Assembly (NCBI GenBank): GCA_028691515.1
Contig: JAQUZE010000001.1
Location: forward strand, 53,714-117,713
Length of the DNA: 64,000 bases
DNA from: Bacilli bacterium
Lineage (GTDB): Bacteria > Bacillota_I > Bacilli_A > ML615J-28 > CAG-698
Reading direction: 5' to 3'
Of this stretch, positions 42,789 through 52,126 are shown piece after piece. Made by a program: the position numbers and the translations under genes. The notes below the pieces were generated by a model that was not told the DNA's origin, ran no database searches, and saw only the letters and a program-made list of their open reading frames with translations. Each line of letters begins with the position of its first letter. Positions within the stretch are counted from its first letter, which is position 1.

Positions 42789-43817
42789 ATGAAAAAATAT
42801 GATAAATATGATGCTGTGGATTTAGCTTTAGAAGATAACCAAGCAGTATTAGACATTAACGAAGATGAACTATTTGTTCCTGTTACATTGGATGAAAAAG
42901 AATCAGAGCATATAGCTAAAGAATCTTATTCTTATTGGAAGTCAGTACTTAGAGTTTTTATTAGAAAACCTTCAGCAATTATTGCAATTACTTCTTTATT
43001 TTTAATAATTGCACTTTCGCTAATTGTCCCTATCTTAACACCTGCAGAATATTTAAGAGCTGATGGGACTTTTGCTACAAATATTCCAATCAGAGACTTA
43101 GCTCCAGGTGAAGAGGGTGTTGACGGTGTTTCTCATTTTTGGGGAACTGATAGTATTGGAAGAGATTTGTTTTATATTACATGGACTGGAGCAAGAAAAT
43201 CACTTGTTTTAGCAATGATTTCGACTACAATTATAGTTATTATTGGTACGTTGTTTGGTTTGATATGGGGATTTTTTAGGAAACTTGATCCATTTTTTGT
43301 GGAATTGTATAATTTGATTTCTAATATTCCAGCATTACTAGTTTATATGTTGTTAGCAACAATATTTATGCAAAGATTTCCTACTATGCCTGCTGAGATT
43401 AGGCTTATAATTGCATTAACAATGACTTCTTGGATAGGTCTTGCTAGATTTTTAAGAAATCAAATTATTATTATTAATAATAGAGAATACAATATAGCAT
43501 CTAGAGCTCTTGGTACTCCAGGATTTAGGATTATGTTTAAAAATTTATTACCATATATATTAGCTGTTATTATTACTAATGCTACTTTGACTATTCCGGG
43601 AATGATTTCTAGTGAAGTAACCATGAGTTTCTTTGGAGTTGGTTTAGATTCAGCGACTGCTTCTATTGGAGCATTATTAGAACTTGGAAGAACGAACTTT
43701 ATGTTAAGACCTTGGCAATTATTAGCTCCTGCAGGAGTTTTGGCATTTATAATTTTTGCTTTCTTCTTGTTGGGTACTTCTTTATCGGATGCATTAGATC
43801 CGAAGAAACATCGATAG
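42789..43817 (+). CDS. oppC: Oligopeptide ABC transporter permease OppC
   Basis: 342-residue permease partner of OppB. A hydrophilic N-terminal region of about 58 residues precedes the first helix (SAIIAITSLFLIIALSLIVP), then HFWGTDSIGRDLFYITWTGARKSL, typical of OppC/DppC. The EAA loop is EYNIASRALGTPGFRIMFKNLLPY and the end LGTSLSDALDPKKHR. It lies 11 bp after oppB. Confidence 0.94.
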   Translation: MKKYDKYDAVDLALEDNQAVLDINEDELFVPVTLDEKESEHIAKESYSYWKSVLRVFIRKPSAIIAITSLFLIIALSLIVPILTPAEYLRADGTFATNIPIRDLAPGEEGVDGVSHFWGTDSIGRDLFYITWTGARKSLVLAMISTTIIVIIGTLFGLIWGFFRKLDPFFVELYNLISNIPALLVYMLLATIFMQRFPTMPAEIRLIIALTMTSWIGLARFLRNQIIIINNREYNIASRALGTPGFRIMFKNLLPYILAVIITNATLTIPGMISSEVTMSFFGVGLDSATASIGALLELGRTNFMLRPWQLLAPAGVLAFIIFAFFLLGTSLSDALDPKKHR

Positions 43818-43829
43818 TGAGGTATAAAA

Positions 43830-44939
43830 ATGGCTAGAATTAGAGAAAAAAATATAATTAAAAGTAATTTATCTTCATCATTAAAAAATGGTGATGTAAT
43901 TATTTCAATTAAAGATTTAGAAGTTCAATTTTCTGTTCGTCAACATTTACTTACAGCAATAAGAAATGTTTCATTAGATATTTATAAAGGTGAGACTTTA
44001 GCTATTGTTGGTGAATCTGGAAGTGGAAAGTCTGTATTTACTAAATGTCTTGTTGGTATGCTTGATCAAAATGGATCAGTAACTAACGGTTCAATTGATT
44101 ATAATGGAGTAGATTTAGCAAAATTTAAAAATAATATTGAGTGGAGACAAATTCGAGGGAAAAGAATTTCAATGATTTTTCAAGACCCAATGACTTCACT
44201 TAATCCTTTAAGAAGAATTGGTTCACAAATTACTGAAGTTATACGTTTGCATAGAGGAATGAACAAAGCTGAGGCGAAGAAAGAAGCAATAAAATTATTG
44301 GAACGCGTTGGCATTAATGATGCTGAACAAAGATTTAGAGATTATCCTTTTCAGTATTCAGGCGGTATGCGTCAACGTGTTGTTATTGCAATTGCGTTGG
44401 CTTGTGCTCCAGATATTCTAATTTGTGATGAACCTACTACTGCTCTTGATGTTACTATTCAAGCACAAATTTTAGCATTGATAAATGAATTAAAAGAAGA
44501 ATATGGATTTACTGTAATATTTATTACTCACGATTTAGGAGTTGTAGCAGAAATTGCAGAAAGAGTAGCTGTTATGTATGCTGGACAAATTGTTGAAATT
44601 GGAACAGCAAATGACATTTATTATGATCCTAGACATCCATATACATGGGCTTTGTTGTCGTCTCTTCCTCAATTAGGACAAAAAGGTGAGAATCTATACT
44701 CAATTGCTGGTACACCACCAAGTTTATTTGATAAAGTGGTTGGCGACGCTTTTGCCCCTCGTAATCTTCATGCTATGAAAATTGATTTTGTTAAAGAACC
44801 ACCAATGTTTAAAATAAGCGATACTCATTTTGCTAAAACTTGGTTGTTGGATCCTAGAGCTCCAAAAACTGAACGACCAGAAATTGTTGGTCAAATTAGT
44901 GAGCGTGTTGCAAAAATTTATTCGGGAGGTTCAAAATAA
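43830..44939 (+). CDS. oppD: Oligopeptide ABC transporter ATPase OppD
   Basis: 369 residues. Walker A GESGSGKS near residue 61, Q-loop MIFQDPMTSLNPL, signature YSGGMRQRVVIAIALA, Walker B ILICDEPTTALDVT, H-loop ITHDLGVV, and the C-terminal oligopeptide-transporter region with YDPRHPYTWALLSSLPQL. That region lacks the Cys cluster that holds an Fe-S centre in some homologues. GAGGT precedes the ATG. Its stop overlaps the oppF start by one base (TAATG). Confidence 0.94.
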   Translation: MARIREKNIIKSNLSSSLKNGDVIISIKDLEVQFSVRQHLLTAIRNVSLDIYKGETLAIVGESGSGKSVFTKCLVGMLDQNGSVTNGSIDYNGVDLAKFKNNIEWRQIRGKRISMIFQDPMTSLNPLRRIGSQITEVIRLHRGMNKAEAKKEAIKLLERVGINDAEQRFRDYPFQYSGGMRQRVVIAIALACAPDILICDEPTTALDVTIQAQILALINELKEEYGFTVIFITHDLGVVAEIAERVAVMYAGQIVEIGTANDIYYDPRHPYTWALLSSLPQLGQKGENLYSIAGTPPSLFDKVVGDAFAPRNLHAMKIDFVKEPPMFKISDTHFAKTWLLDPRAPKTERPEIVGQISERVAKIYSGGSK

Positions 44940-46255
44940 TGTCATGTATTAAAGATAAACTTAAAAAACAAACAATACAAAAACCGAAAAAAGAATATGA
45001 AACAACAGACAGTATATTTTTTAGATTAAGCGAAAAATCAGCTTTAAAAATATTGTTTATTGGTTTAATTAGTTTAGTTTCTATTATAGTATTATCCATA
45101 TTTACTACAGCAACTAGTCTTTGGGGTGGAAATTTAAATACTATTATTGTTTTTTTAACTATATTTATGATTTTAATTGTAATTATTGCTATTGTTTTGT
45201 TATCAATTTATTTGTTAATGTATTATCAAGAGTATTTAATAAATAATAAAAAAGTAGCACCATTAATGCTAGTTAAAATTTTTTATAGAACAAAAAATAT
45301 TACTGGTTATCCTGATAATATACCAACAGTTGATCCTTTAAACGGAAAAGAAATATTATTACAAGTTGTTGATGCTTCAATACATTTTAAAGTTGGTAGA
45401 AAAATAATTAAAGCATGTAGTTATTTAAATTTTAAGGTCTATAAAGGAGAAACATTTGGATTAGTTGGTGAATCTGGTTCTGGTAAGACAACAATAACTA
45501 GAGCTATTCTTGGTATTAATAAATTAGAAACTGGAGCTATATATTTCCGTGGAGAGAATATTTCAAGGAAAATGAAAAGATCTGAAAAAATGAAATTAAA
45601 GAAGAATATTCAGATGATTTTCCAGGATCCTGCAGCTTCCCTTAATGAAAGAGCTAATATAGATTATATTATTTCTGAAGGGTTATATAATTTTAAGCTT
45701 TTTAATTCTCAAGAAGAAAGATTAAAAAAAGTAACAGATATGTTAGATGAAGTTAGCTTATTGCCGGAACATTTATCTAGATATCCGCATGAATTTAGTG
45801 GTGGTCAAAGACAAAGAATTGGAATTGCAAGAGCATTGGTAATTGAACCAGAACTTGTTTTGGCTGATGAACCAATTTCTGCTTTAGATGTTTCTATTAG
45901 GGCACAAGTTTTAAATTTACTTAAGAAATTACAGCATGAAAGAGGTTTAACATATATATTTATAGCACATGATTTATCCATTATACGTTATATTTCTGAT
46001 AGAATTGCAGTAATGCATCAAGGTTATATTGTTGAATTAGGAGATGCAAATAAGATTTATGCAAATCCTGTTCATCCTTATACAAAAGCATTATTAACCG
46101 CAATTCCACAACCTGATCCAAAAACCAAAGAAGATAGAATAAAACTTGTTTATGATAAAGGGGATATAGATTATGCAAAATGTAAATGGCTTGAACCTAT
46201 TCCTGGGCATTATGTTTTAGCACCAGAAGATAAAATTGATGAATGGATGAAGTAA
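44939..46255 (+). CDS. oppF: Oligopeptide ABC transporter ATPase OppF with N-terminal transmembrane extension
   Basis: 438 residues, about 100 more than usual. The ATPase domain is canonical: GESGSGKTT starts near residue 177, MIFQDPAASLNERAN, FSGGQRQRIGIARAL, LVLADEPISALDVS, and NPVHPYTKALLTAIP at the end. Before it lie about 140 extra residues, including two strong membrane helices (about 34-58 and 67-97). The start is supported by GGGAGG 10 bases upstream and tight coupling to oppD; no internal ribosome site would yield a short OppF. So one of the two ATPases seems fixed in the membrane. Confidence 0.92.
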   Translation: MSCIKDKLKKQTIQKPKKEYETTDSIFFRLSEKSALKILFIGLISLVSIIVLSIFTTATSLWGGNLNTIIVFLTIFMILIVIIAIVLLSIYLLMYYQEYLINNKKVAPLMLVKIFYRTKNITGYPDNIPTVDPLNGKEILLQVVDASIHFKVGRKIIKACSYLNFKVYKGETFGLVGESGSGKTTITRAILGINKLETGAIYFRGENISRKMKRSEKMKLKKNIQMIFQDPAASLNERANIDYIISEGLYNFKLFNSQEERLKKVTDMLDEVSLLPEHLSRYPHEFSGGQRQRIGIARALVIEPELVLADEPISALDVSIRAQVLNLLKKLQHERGLTYIFIAHDLSIIRYISDRIAVMHQGYIVELGDANKIYANPVHPYTKALLTAIPQPDPKTKEDRIKLVYDKGDIDYAKCKWLEPIPGHYVLAPEDKIDEWMK

Positions 46256-46263
46256 TTCATTAG

Positions 46264-46288
46264 AAGCACTCTGGAATAGGGTGCTTTT
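46264..46288 (+). terminator. opp operon terminator
   Basis: AAGCACTC (46264-46271), loop TGGAATA, GGGTGCTT (46279-46286), then TTAATT. Confidence 0.75.
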
Positions 46289-46356
46289 AATTAAGAAATT
46301 CCTGATTATTGTAAAAAATATAAAAAAAGTAGTATAATTAATTGGAGGAAGAAATT

Positions 46357-46680
46357 ATGAGTCCGTTTTTTAAAAAAATATTAATTGTCTTTACTTTATC
46401 AGCAGTACCAATATTATTTGGTCTTCCTATAGTTTTAACAACAAAAGATCCACTTTTTATTGAAGTTTTTTTGGTTGTTATGGGACTATTAGAATTATTG
46501 GTTCTTAATGTTCGAAATAGTAAAGCAGAAAGAAAAAATATGAAGAAATCAGGAACATATAAACATGATAAAGATAGTGATAATTATTTGAGTTTTGTTT
46601 CGATACAAAGAACAATTTTATTGTCTGGTGTTATCAACATTGCTTTATCAGTTATATATCACTTGATCTTTATGTTGTAG
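46357..46680 (+). CDS. Small three-helix membrane protein
   Basis: 107 residues, not recognised. Three membrane segments (about 7-27, 34-52 and 82-105) with a basic loop of Lys/Arg between the second and third. GGAGG lies 9 bases before the ATG, and TATAAT (46333-46338) ends only 18 bases before it. The LRR protein gene starts 9 bp downstream, so the two are probably co-transcribed and may work together. Confidence 0.7.
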   Translation: MSPFFKKILIVFTLSAVPILFGLPIVLTTKDPLFIEVFLVVMGLLELLVLNVRNSKAERKNMKKSGTYKHDKDSDNYLSFVSIQRTILLSGVINIALSVIYHLIFML

Positions 46681-46689
46681 GAGGTATGG

Positions 46690-48759
46690 ATGAGTATAGA
46701 ATATTTGAATAAATTATATATAAAATATCCAATATTTCTTGAATCTTACTATTTTCAAGATGGAGATTTAGTACTCAATATAATTAATCAAAATAATGAG
46801 AATATTGAAAAAGTCGAAATACAATTCAATAATCAAATTTTTGAACAAGAAGTTTATTCTACAAAAAGAATTCAAAAAGTAGTTTTTTCTGATATTGAGA
46901 AGAATAATTTACATAGCAAGCCAATTTTTCTTTCAACAACTATTGATGGTAAAAAGTATGTTTTAAATGATTATTCGGATTATATAATAATGAATAAACC
47001 AAAATCAATTTTTAATTTAGGATTAGAAAGATATTTATATAAAAACAATATTGCAAAAGTCACTAAATTAAATAAAAGAGACATAAAGTATATTGCACAA
47101 GACGGAGAATATTTTTGGCATTGTACATGTGGTACAACTAATTTATCTGGTTTTGATGAATGTGTTAATTGTGGTAATAAAAAAAATGAATTATTATCAG
47201 TTCCTACATCATATGAATATGAAGGTATGCGAACAGAGAAAATTGTTAAAATTAAAGTTAATATTTTAATTTGGCTATTTGTTATATTTTTTGCTCATAT
47301 ATTAATTCAAATAGTTAATGGAGATTTTTTGTTTGATAATCTAGCAAAAAATAATTTTTTTGGAGTTTTTAATAGATTTATTGTTCCACTAATGTTATTT
47401 TTAACAACACTTGGAGAACTTTTAGCTTCTAGAGTTCATTCAAAAAAAAGTTCATTTATATTTAGCTTTACTAATTTATCTTTTCTTCTTTATTTAAATG
47501 CCGTGAGTGCTTTTGCTTTTGTACTTACTGCATATAATCTTTTGTTTTTAATAGGCATTGATATTTTATTTGTTATAATGTTGATTTATCGACATTATAA
47601 TTTGAAAAATAAAATACATCATCATATTGTTTTAGGATTGATAGTTGTTTTATTTTTAATAATTGGTACACAGTGGAATAAATATTCAAAGTTCGATTTA
47701 ATTGTTGAGCCTAAGGGTATAAATTTGAATGTTTCTACAGAAGAAGAAATATATTACATTCCAGAAAAAATTAATAATGTTAAGATATATAAGGTGGTTT
47801 TTAATTCAACAAAAGAATATAATATAAAAGAGCTATATATTGGAGAAAATATTGAAAGTATATCAATGTTTTCCACTGCTGTTTTACCTAAGTTAGAAAA
47901 AATTAATGTTGATCCAAATAATGAAGAATTTTATGTTAAAAATGGATTATTATATTCAAGTGATGATTTAATTAAGTTAGCGCCAATGATGACGAAAGAA
48001 ATTGTTTTAAATGATAAGTATATTCCAGATTTTGCTTTTACAAATAATTATTATTTAGAAAAATTAACAATTGGGAATAAAGTTGAACATATTGGTACAC
48101 AAGCTTTTGAAAATAACTATAATTTAAAGGAAATAGTTTTTTCTGAAAATAGTAGTATTAATTATATAGAAGCCAATGCATTTAAAAACTGTTCATCTCT
48201 TCTTAGTATAGATTTTCCTATCTCATTAGAAAAAATGGGAGTTGGCGTTCTTGAAGGATGTGATAATTTAGTTGAGCTTAGAGCACCTTTTATTGGCGCA
48301 AAAAGAGAAAATTATTCAACAAATACAGAAAGCACAGATATTTTTAATTATTTTTTTGGTAGTCGGTCTTATTTACTAAATGAATTAATTCCAACAACCT
48401 TAAGAAAAGTTGAAATTTATGATATTCTTAGAATTCATAATGTCACTTTTTATAGAGCTTTAAATGTTGAAGAAATAATATTGCCTGATAATATGATTTT
48501 TGATATAGGAACGAGAAGTTTTTTCCGCTGTGAGAGTTTAAAGGAATTTACAATTCCAAATGGAATTGTAACAATTAAGGAAAGTGCATTTGAACAAACA
48601 AAAGCACTGAAAACAATTATAATACCTGCATCAGTAGTCACAATTGAAAAAAATGCTTTTCTTGAATCTGGACTTGAATCAGCCATATATCTAGGCGATA
48701 TTAATAATTTAGAAATAGATTCTGAAGGAAACAATATTTTAATTGATTTATTAAGTTGA
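46690..48759 (+). CDS. Zinc-ribbon, five-helix membrane protein with BspA-type leucine-rich repeats
   Basis: 689 residues with an unusual order. Residues 1-135 are an unrecognised beta-rich region. A zinc ribbon follows at 143-162 (W143, C145, C147, C158, C161), similar to RanBP2/RING-like ribbons. About five membrane helices span roughly 190-328. From about 340 to the end come LRR_5 (BspA-like) repeats with the IPDFAF, IGTQAFENNYNLKEI, IEANAFKNCSSLLSI and IKESAFEQTKALKTIIIP pattern. With an odd number of helices and a metal-binding cytoplasmic N-terminus, the LRR part would face outside. TGA stop. Function unknown; a surface receptor or adhesin-like sensor is conceivable. Confidence 0.75.
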   Translation: MSIEYLNKLYIKYPIFLESYYFQDGDLVLNIINQNNENIEKVEIQFNNQIFEQEVYSTKRIQKVVFSDIEKNNLHSKPIFLSTTIDGKKYVLNDYSDYIIMNKPKSIFNLGLERYLYKNNIAKVTKLNKRDIKYIAQDGEYFWHCTCGTTNLSGFDECVNCGNKKNELLSVPTSYEYEGMRTEKIVKIKVNILIWLFVIFFAHILIQIVNGDFLFDNLAKNNFFGVFNRFIVPLMLFLTTLGELLASRVHSKKSSFIFSFTNLSFLLYLNAVSAFAFVLTAYNLLFLIGIDILFVIMLIYRHYNLKNKIHHHIVLGLIVVLFLIIGTQWNKYSKFDLIVEPKGINLNVSTEEEIYYIPEKINNVKIYKVVFNSTKEYNIKELYIGENIESISMFSTAVLPKLEKINVDPNNEEFYVKNGLLYSSDDLIKLAPMMTKEIVLNDKYIPDFAFTNNYYLEKLTIGNKVEHIGTQAFENNYNLKEIVFSENSSINYIEANAFKNCSSLLSIDFPISLEKMGVGVLEGCDNLVELRAPFIGAKRENYSTNTESTDIFNYFFGSRSYLLNELIPTTLRKVEIYDILRIHNVTFYRALNVEEIILPDNMIFDIGTRSFFRCESLKEFTIPNGIVTIKESAFEQTKALKTIIIPASVVTIEKNAFLESGLESAIYLGDINNLEIDSEGNNILIDLLS

Positions 48760-48783
48760 ATACGTTTAAATTATATTTACACT

Positions 48784-48813
48784 TTGATAATTATATGTTA
48801 AAATATTTATAAT
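48784..48813 (+). promoter_or_regulatory. spx promoter
   Basis: TTGATA (48784-48789), 18 bp, TATAAT (48808-48813), 15 bases before the spx ATG. Confidence 0.5.
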
Positions 48814-48828
48814 AAAGTAGGTGATTTT

Positions 48829-49254
48829 ATGATAAAACTTTATATTTCTCCAAGTTGTTCATCATGTAGAAAAGTAAAAAAGTATTTTGATCATTTTAAT
48901 ATTAAATATGAAGAAAAAAATATTATTAATACGCCAATTTCTAAAGATGAAATTTTAAAAATGTTGATGAAAAGCGAGAATGGTTTTGAAGATATTATTT
49001 CAACAAGATCAAAGATATTTAAAGAAAAAAATTTTGATATTGATAATATGAAACTTAATCAACTTGTTGATTTTATTATTGAAAATCCAACAGTATTAAA
49101 AAGACCAATTATAGTTACAGATTATGAACTTCAAGTGGGTTATAATGAAGATGATATAACGCTGTTTTTGCCTGAAGATTTTAGAAACTTGGATTGTGAT
49201 AAATGTGAAAATTATGCTAGATGCGAATATTTAAATAATTTAAATTTCAAATAA
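48829..49254 (+). CDS. spx: Transcriptional regulator Spx with C-terminal cysteine cluster
   Basis: 141 residues of the ArsC/Spx thioredoxin-like fold. The redox switch Cys10-Ser-Ser-Cys13 is intact, and ENGFEDIISTRSKIFKE, KRPIIVTD and LQVGYNEDDITLFLP match Spx strongly. Spx binds the RNA polymerase alpha C-terminal domain and reprograms transcription under disulfide stress; ClpXP degrades it, and clpP lies 2 kb away. The C-terminal 20 residues hold three further cysteines (123, 126, 132), not found in Bacillus Spx. AGGTGA precedes the ATG. Confidence 0.93.
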   Translation: MIKLYISPSCSSCRKVKKYFDHFNIKYEEKNIINTPISKDEILKMLMKSENGFEDIISTRSKIFKEKNFDIDNMKLNQLVDFIIENPTVLKRPIIVTDYELQVGYNEDDITLFLPEDFRNLDCDKCENYARCEYLNNLNFK

Positions 49255-49281
49255 AAAAAGCAAGATTTATTCTTGCTTTTT
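49253..49281. terminator. Bidirectional terminator between spx and the CYTH gene
   Basis: AAAAAGCAAGA (49255-49265) pairs with TCTTGCTTTTT (49271-49281). Confidence 0.85.
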
Positions 49282-49296
49282 AATTTGTTTTAAATT

Positions 49297-49866
49297 TTAG
49301 TGCATTTTTTTAAATGCATTATATGCTCTTTTAATTTTCTTGTCGCTTTTTTTATATACGATATCAAGTTCTTTGATAATATCTATAAATTCTTTTTTTC
49401 CATTATAATAGCTACTTGCTTCATATTCAATTTCATAGTCTGATGTTCCACAATAACTACTTTTATCAATGAATAAGATTCCGTTTTTATAAGGTAAAAA
49501 CATTCTTAAGGTAGAAAGACTCATAAAATTAATTAATTTTTGGTTATTTAGTAATGAAGAGAGTTCATTTGCTATATCACCTTCTGGAACAATTCCTGCT
49601 TCTTTCATTAGCTCGAACTCTTCTAGAGATATTGATTGAGTTAATTCAATATTATTATAATTTTTCTTTCTTTTAAAGGTGATTTCATAGGTATCTCTTT
49701 CTCTTACTCTTAGTGAGCATGATAGAGCTTTTAATGAAAACCGAGGAGTATCAAAATAGTGATTAGTTTGAAGATCTAAACGATTCCCTTTAAATTTTAT
49801 GATTAATCTTTCGTATTCCTCTTGGGATAGAAGTGATTTAAATTCAAATTCTAAGTGTTTTTGCAT
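49297..49866 (-). CDS. CYTH-domain protein (YjbK-like)
   Basis: 189 residues. The N-terminal LEFEFKSLL carries the ExExK signature of CYTH (triphosphate tunnel) enzymes; downstream beta strands include RDTYEITFKRKK and GILFIDKSSYCG with the expected basic and acidic residues. Members hydrolyse tripolyphosphate or act on triphosphates. It lies divergent from relQ-nadK; in Bacillus yjbK, yjbM (RelQ) and yjbN (NAD kinase) are also neighbours. The ATG at 49866 follows AAGGAG; a 13-residue extension upstream is rejected. Confidence 0.85.
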   Translation of the reverse strand: MQKHLEFEFKSLLSQEEYERLIIKFKGNRLDLQTNHYFDTPRFSLKALSCSLRVRERDTYEITFKRKKNYNNIELTQSISLEEFELMKEAGIVPEGDIANELSSLLNNQKLINFMSLSTLRMFLPYKNGILFIDKSSYCGTSDYEIEYEASSYYNGKKEFIDIIKELDIVYKKSDKKIKRAYNAFKKMH

Positions 49867-49968
49867 AGTTACTCCTTCTTTTCCTATATTTATTATATTA
49901 TACATATTATATTAAAAAATGCAACAATTAATATATTTAAAATTTAAAAACAAATTTATGTAAAAGTG

Positions 49969-49977
49969 TGGTAAAAT
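49969..49977 (+). promoter_or_regulatory. Extended -10 of relQ-nadK
   Basis: TGGTAAAAT ends at 49977, 37 bases before the relQ ATG; no good -35. Confidence 0.4.
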
Positions 49978-50014
49978 ATATATAGATGAAAAGTTTTATT
50001 TTTTGGGAGGTAAA

Positions 50015-50692
50015 ATGGAAAATAAAAATTTTAATTGGGACAGTTTTTTAGTACCGTATGAATTAGCAATTGAAGGGTTTATTGTTAAGTTTGAATCAAT
50101 AAAAAAGCAATATATTTTAAACAATCTATATAATCCTATAGAAATAGTCACCGGGCGAGTTAAAACAGTAAATTCAATTCTTGAAAAAGCAGAAAGGTTA
50201 AAAGTTGATTTTGGGGATATTCCTGATAAAATATTCGATATTGCAGGCATTAGAATAACATGTAAATATATTCCAGATGTTTATAAAGTTATGGAGTTAA
50301 TTAAGTCAAGAAAAGATGTAAATATTATTTCTATTAAAGATTATGTAAAAAAACCCAAACCAAGTGGATATAGGTCACTACATATAATAGCAAAATACAA
50401 TGTTGAGACATTAGGTGGCCAATCACCAATTTATTTAGAATTTCAAATTAGAACCCACGCAATGCATTTGTGGGCAAGTATTGAGCATGAATTAAAATAT
50501 AAATATCAAAGGAATATTCCTAGTACTGTTCAAGATAGATTATTCAAAGCAGGAATAGCTGCTAAAAAAGTTGATGTTGAAATGTCTAAAATTAAAGAAA
50601 CAATGGATAAGTTAGAAGCTAAAAATGGTATTACAATAGCACCACAAATGTTAGAAGAAAAGGAAATAACAATTCATTCGTTAAGGAAGTGA
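50015..50692 (+). CDS. relQ: Small alarmone synthetase (RelQ/YjbM-type GTP pyrophosphokinase)
   Basis: 225 residues, synthetase domain only. GRVKTVNSILEKAERL, DIAGIRITCKYIPDVYKV, KPKPSGYRSLHIIAKYN and EFQIRTHAMHLWASIEHELKY are the conserved nucleotide-binding and catalytic segments. It makes (p)ppGpp without a hydrolase domain and is usually controlled by transcription level and oligomer state. The ATG at 50015 follows GGGAGG; an in-frame TTG at 50003 starts before the site. The TGA stop lies 4 bp before nadK. Confidence 0.94.
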   Translation: MENKNFNWDSFLVPYELAIEGFIVKFESIKKQYILNNLYNPIEIVTGRVKTVNSILEKAERLKVDFGDIPDKIFDIAGIRITCKYIPDVYKVMELIKSRKDVNIISIKDYVKKPKPSGYRSLHIIAKYNVETLGGQSPIYLEFQIRTHAMHLWASIEHELKYKYQRNIPSTVQDRLFKAGIAAKKVDVEMSKIKETMDKLEAKNGITIAPQMLEEKEITIHSLRK

Positions 50693-50696
50693 TAAA

Positions 50697-51452
50697 ATGA
50701 GATATTCTTTAATAGGGAATCCTCCAAAGGAAATTATTGCACTTTTTTCAAAAGATAAATATGATGCAAAAAACCCTGAAATAGTTTTTTCTTTTGGTGG
50801 TGATGGAACAATATTAAAAGCAATAAATGATTATAAACATTTATTACCTAAAGTTATGTTTGCAGGAATTAATATGGGTAAATTAGGTTTTTATACTGAT
50901 TTTAGTGTATCTGAAGTTGAAGAACTACTTGAAAATATTAAAAATAATAATTATGATACTAATAAATATTTTATGTTGGATTATTGTGTTGAGACAGAAA
51001 ATGAAACATTTGAAGGTTTATCTTTAAATGAATTAGCTATAATTAATCCTATTCATACACAAATTATTGATGTATATTTAAATGGAGAGTTGTTTGAAAA
51101 TTTTAGAGGTACAGGTTTTGTTATTTCGACTCCTACTGGAAGTACAGCATATTCTAAGTCTCTTGGAGGATCTATAATTGAGCCAACAATTAAGGCAATT
51201 CAATTAACGGAAATTGCTTCAATAAATAATAATATTTATAAAACTATATCTTCCCCCCTAGTTTTATCAGAAACAACAAAAGTAGTATTAAAATCAGATA
51301 ATTTTAATCATGTATATTTAAGTGTTGATGGAAGGTATTTAGAAACAAGAAAAATAAGGAAAATATCTACAAAATTGTCTTCACAAAAAGTTACTTTTTT
51401 AGTAAGGTCAGATCATTCATTTTTACATCGTGTTAAAAAGTCATTCTTATAA
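50697..51452 (+). CDS. nadK: NAD kinase
   Basis: 251 residues, the usual short bacterial form. SFGGDGTILKAI (diphosphate-binding GGDG), GINMGKLGFYTDF (NE-D region), LNELAI, and GTGFVISTPTGSTAYSKSLGG are diagnostic. It makes NADP from NAD and ATP or polyphosphate. Overlap-level spacing with relQ repeats the Bacillus yjbM-yjbN arrangement. A terminator shared with clpP follows. Confidence 0.95.
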   Translation: MRYSLIGNPPKEIIALFSKDKYDAKNPEIVFSFGGDGTILKAINDYKHLLPKVMFAGINMGKLGFYTDFSVSEVEELLENIKNNNYDTNKYFMLDYCVETENETFEGLSLNELAIINPIHTQIIDVYLNGELFENFRGTGFVISTPTGSTAYSKSLGGSIIEPTIKAIQLTEIASINNNIYKTISSPLVLSETTKVVLKSDNFNHVYLSVDGRYLETRKIRKISTKLSSQKVTFLVRSDHSFLHRVKKSFL

Positions 51453-51479
51453 AAAAAGTAGAGATTTCTCTACTTTTTT
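51451..51479. terminator. Bidirectional terminator between nadK and clpP
   Basis: Arms 51451-51464 (A7-GTAGAGA) and 51467-51479 (TCTCTAC followed by T6) flank a 2-nt spacer. The clpP stop codon lies inside. Confidence 0.85.
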
Positions 51480-52066
51480 ATTTTTTGGCTAGTAAGAATA
51501 CTATCAATTAACCCATATGCAAGAGCTTCAGAAGCACTCATATAATTATCTCTATCTGTATCTGTTTCAATAACTTTTAAAGATTTACCAGTGTTTTCGG
51601 CTAATAATTCATTAATTTTCTTTTTTAAACGTGAAATTCTTCTTGCAGCAATTTCAATTTCGGTTGCTTGTCCACTCGCCCCTCCTAATGGTTGATGGAT
51701 TAGAACTTCACTGTTTGGAAGCGCATATCTTTTACCTTTTTCTCCGCTTGATAAGATAAATGCAGCCATTGAAGCAGCCATACCAATACATATAGTAATG
51801 ACATTTGGTTTAATGTAATTCATAGTATCATAAATTGCCATTCCTGAAGTTATTGAACCTCCGGGAGAATTTATATAAAGAAAAATATCTTTTTCTGAAT
51901 CATTTGAGGCTAGAAATAATAATTGGGCAACGATACTATTTGCTAATTCATCATTGATTTCTCCACTTAGCATAATTATTCTATCTTTAAGAAGACGGGA
52001 ATAAATATCATAGCTTCTTTCTCCATAGGCAGTTTTTTCAATTACAATTGGTGTATTATAATACAT
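51470..52066 (-). CDS. clpP: ATP-dependent Clp protease proteolytic subunit
   Basis: 198-residue serine protease forming the barrel used by ClpX/ClpC. Catalytic Ser in [11 protein letters not shown], His in LIHQPLGG, and Asp in TDRDNYMSA. The N-terminal [26 protein letters not shown] is typical. AAAGGAG precedes the ATG. It has a consensus promoter of its own, and no CtsR direct repeat is visible there. Confidence 0.96.
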   Translation of the reverse strand: MYYNTPIVIEKTAYGERSYDIYSRLLKDRIIMLSGEINDELANSIVAQLLFLASNDSEKDIFLYINSPGGSITSGMAIYDTMNYIKPNVITICIGMAASMAAFILSSGEKGKRYALPNSEVLIHQPLGGASGQATEIEIAARRISRLKKKINELLAENTGKSLKVIETDTDRDNYMSASEALAYGLIDSILTSQKIKK

Positions 52067-52087
52067 TCTTCTTTCTCCTTTTTATAA

Positions 52088-52116
52088 ATAATACGCTATT
52101 TAACTTGAGTTGTCAA
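52088..52116 (-). promoter_or_regulatory. clpP promoter
   Basis: On the minus strand TTGACA (52116-52111), 17 bp, TATTAT (52093-52088). Confidence 0.75.
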
Positions 52117-52126
52117 ATATAAGTAG

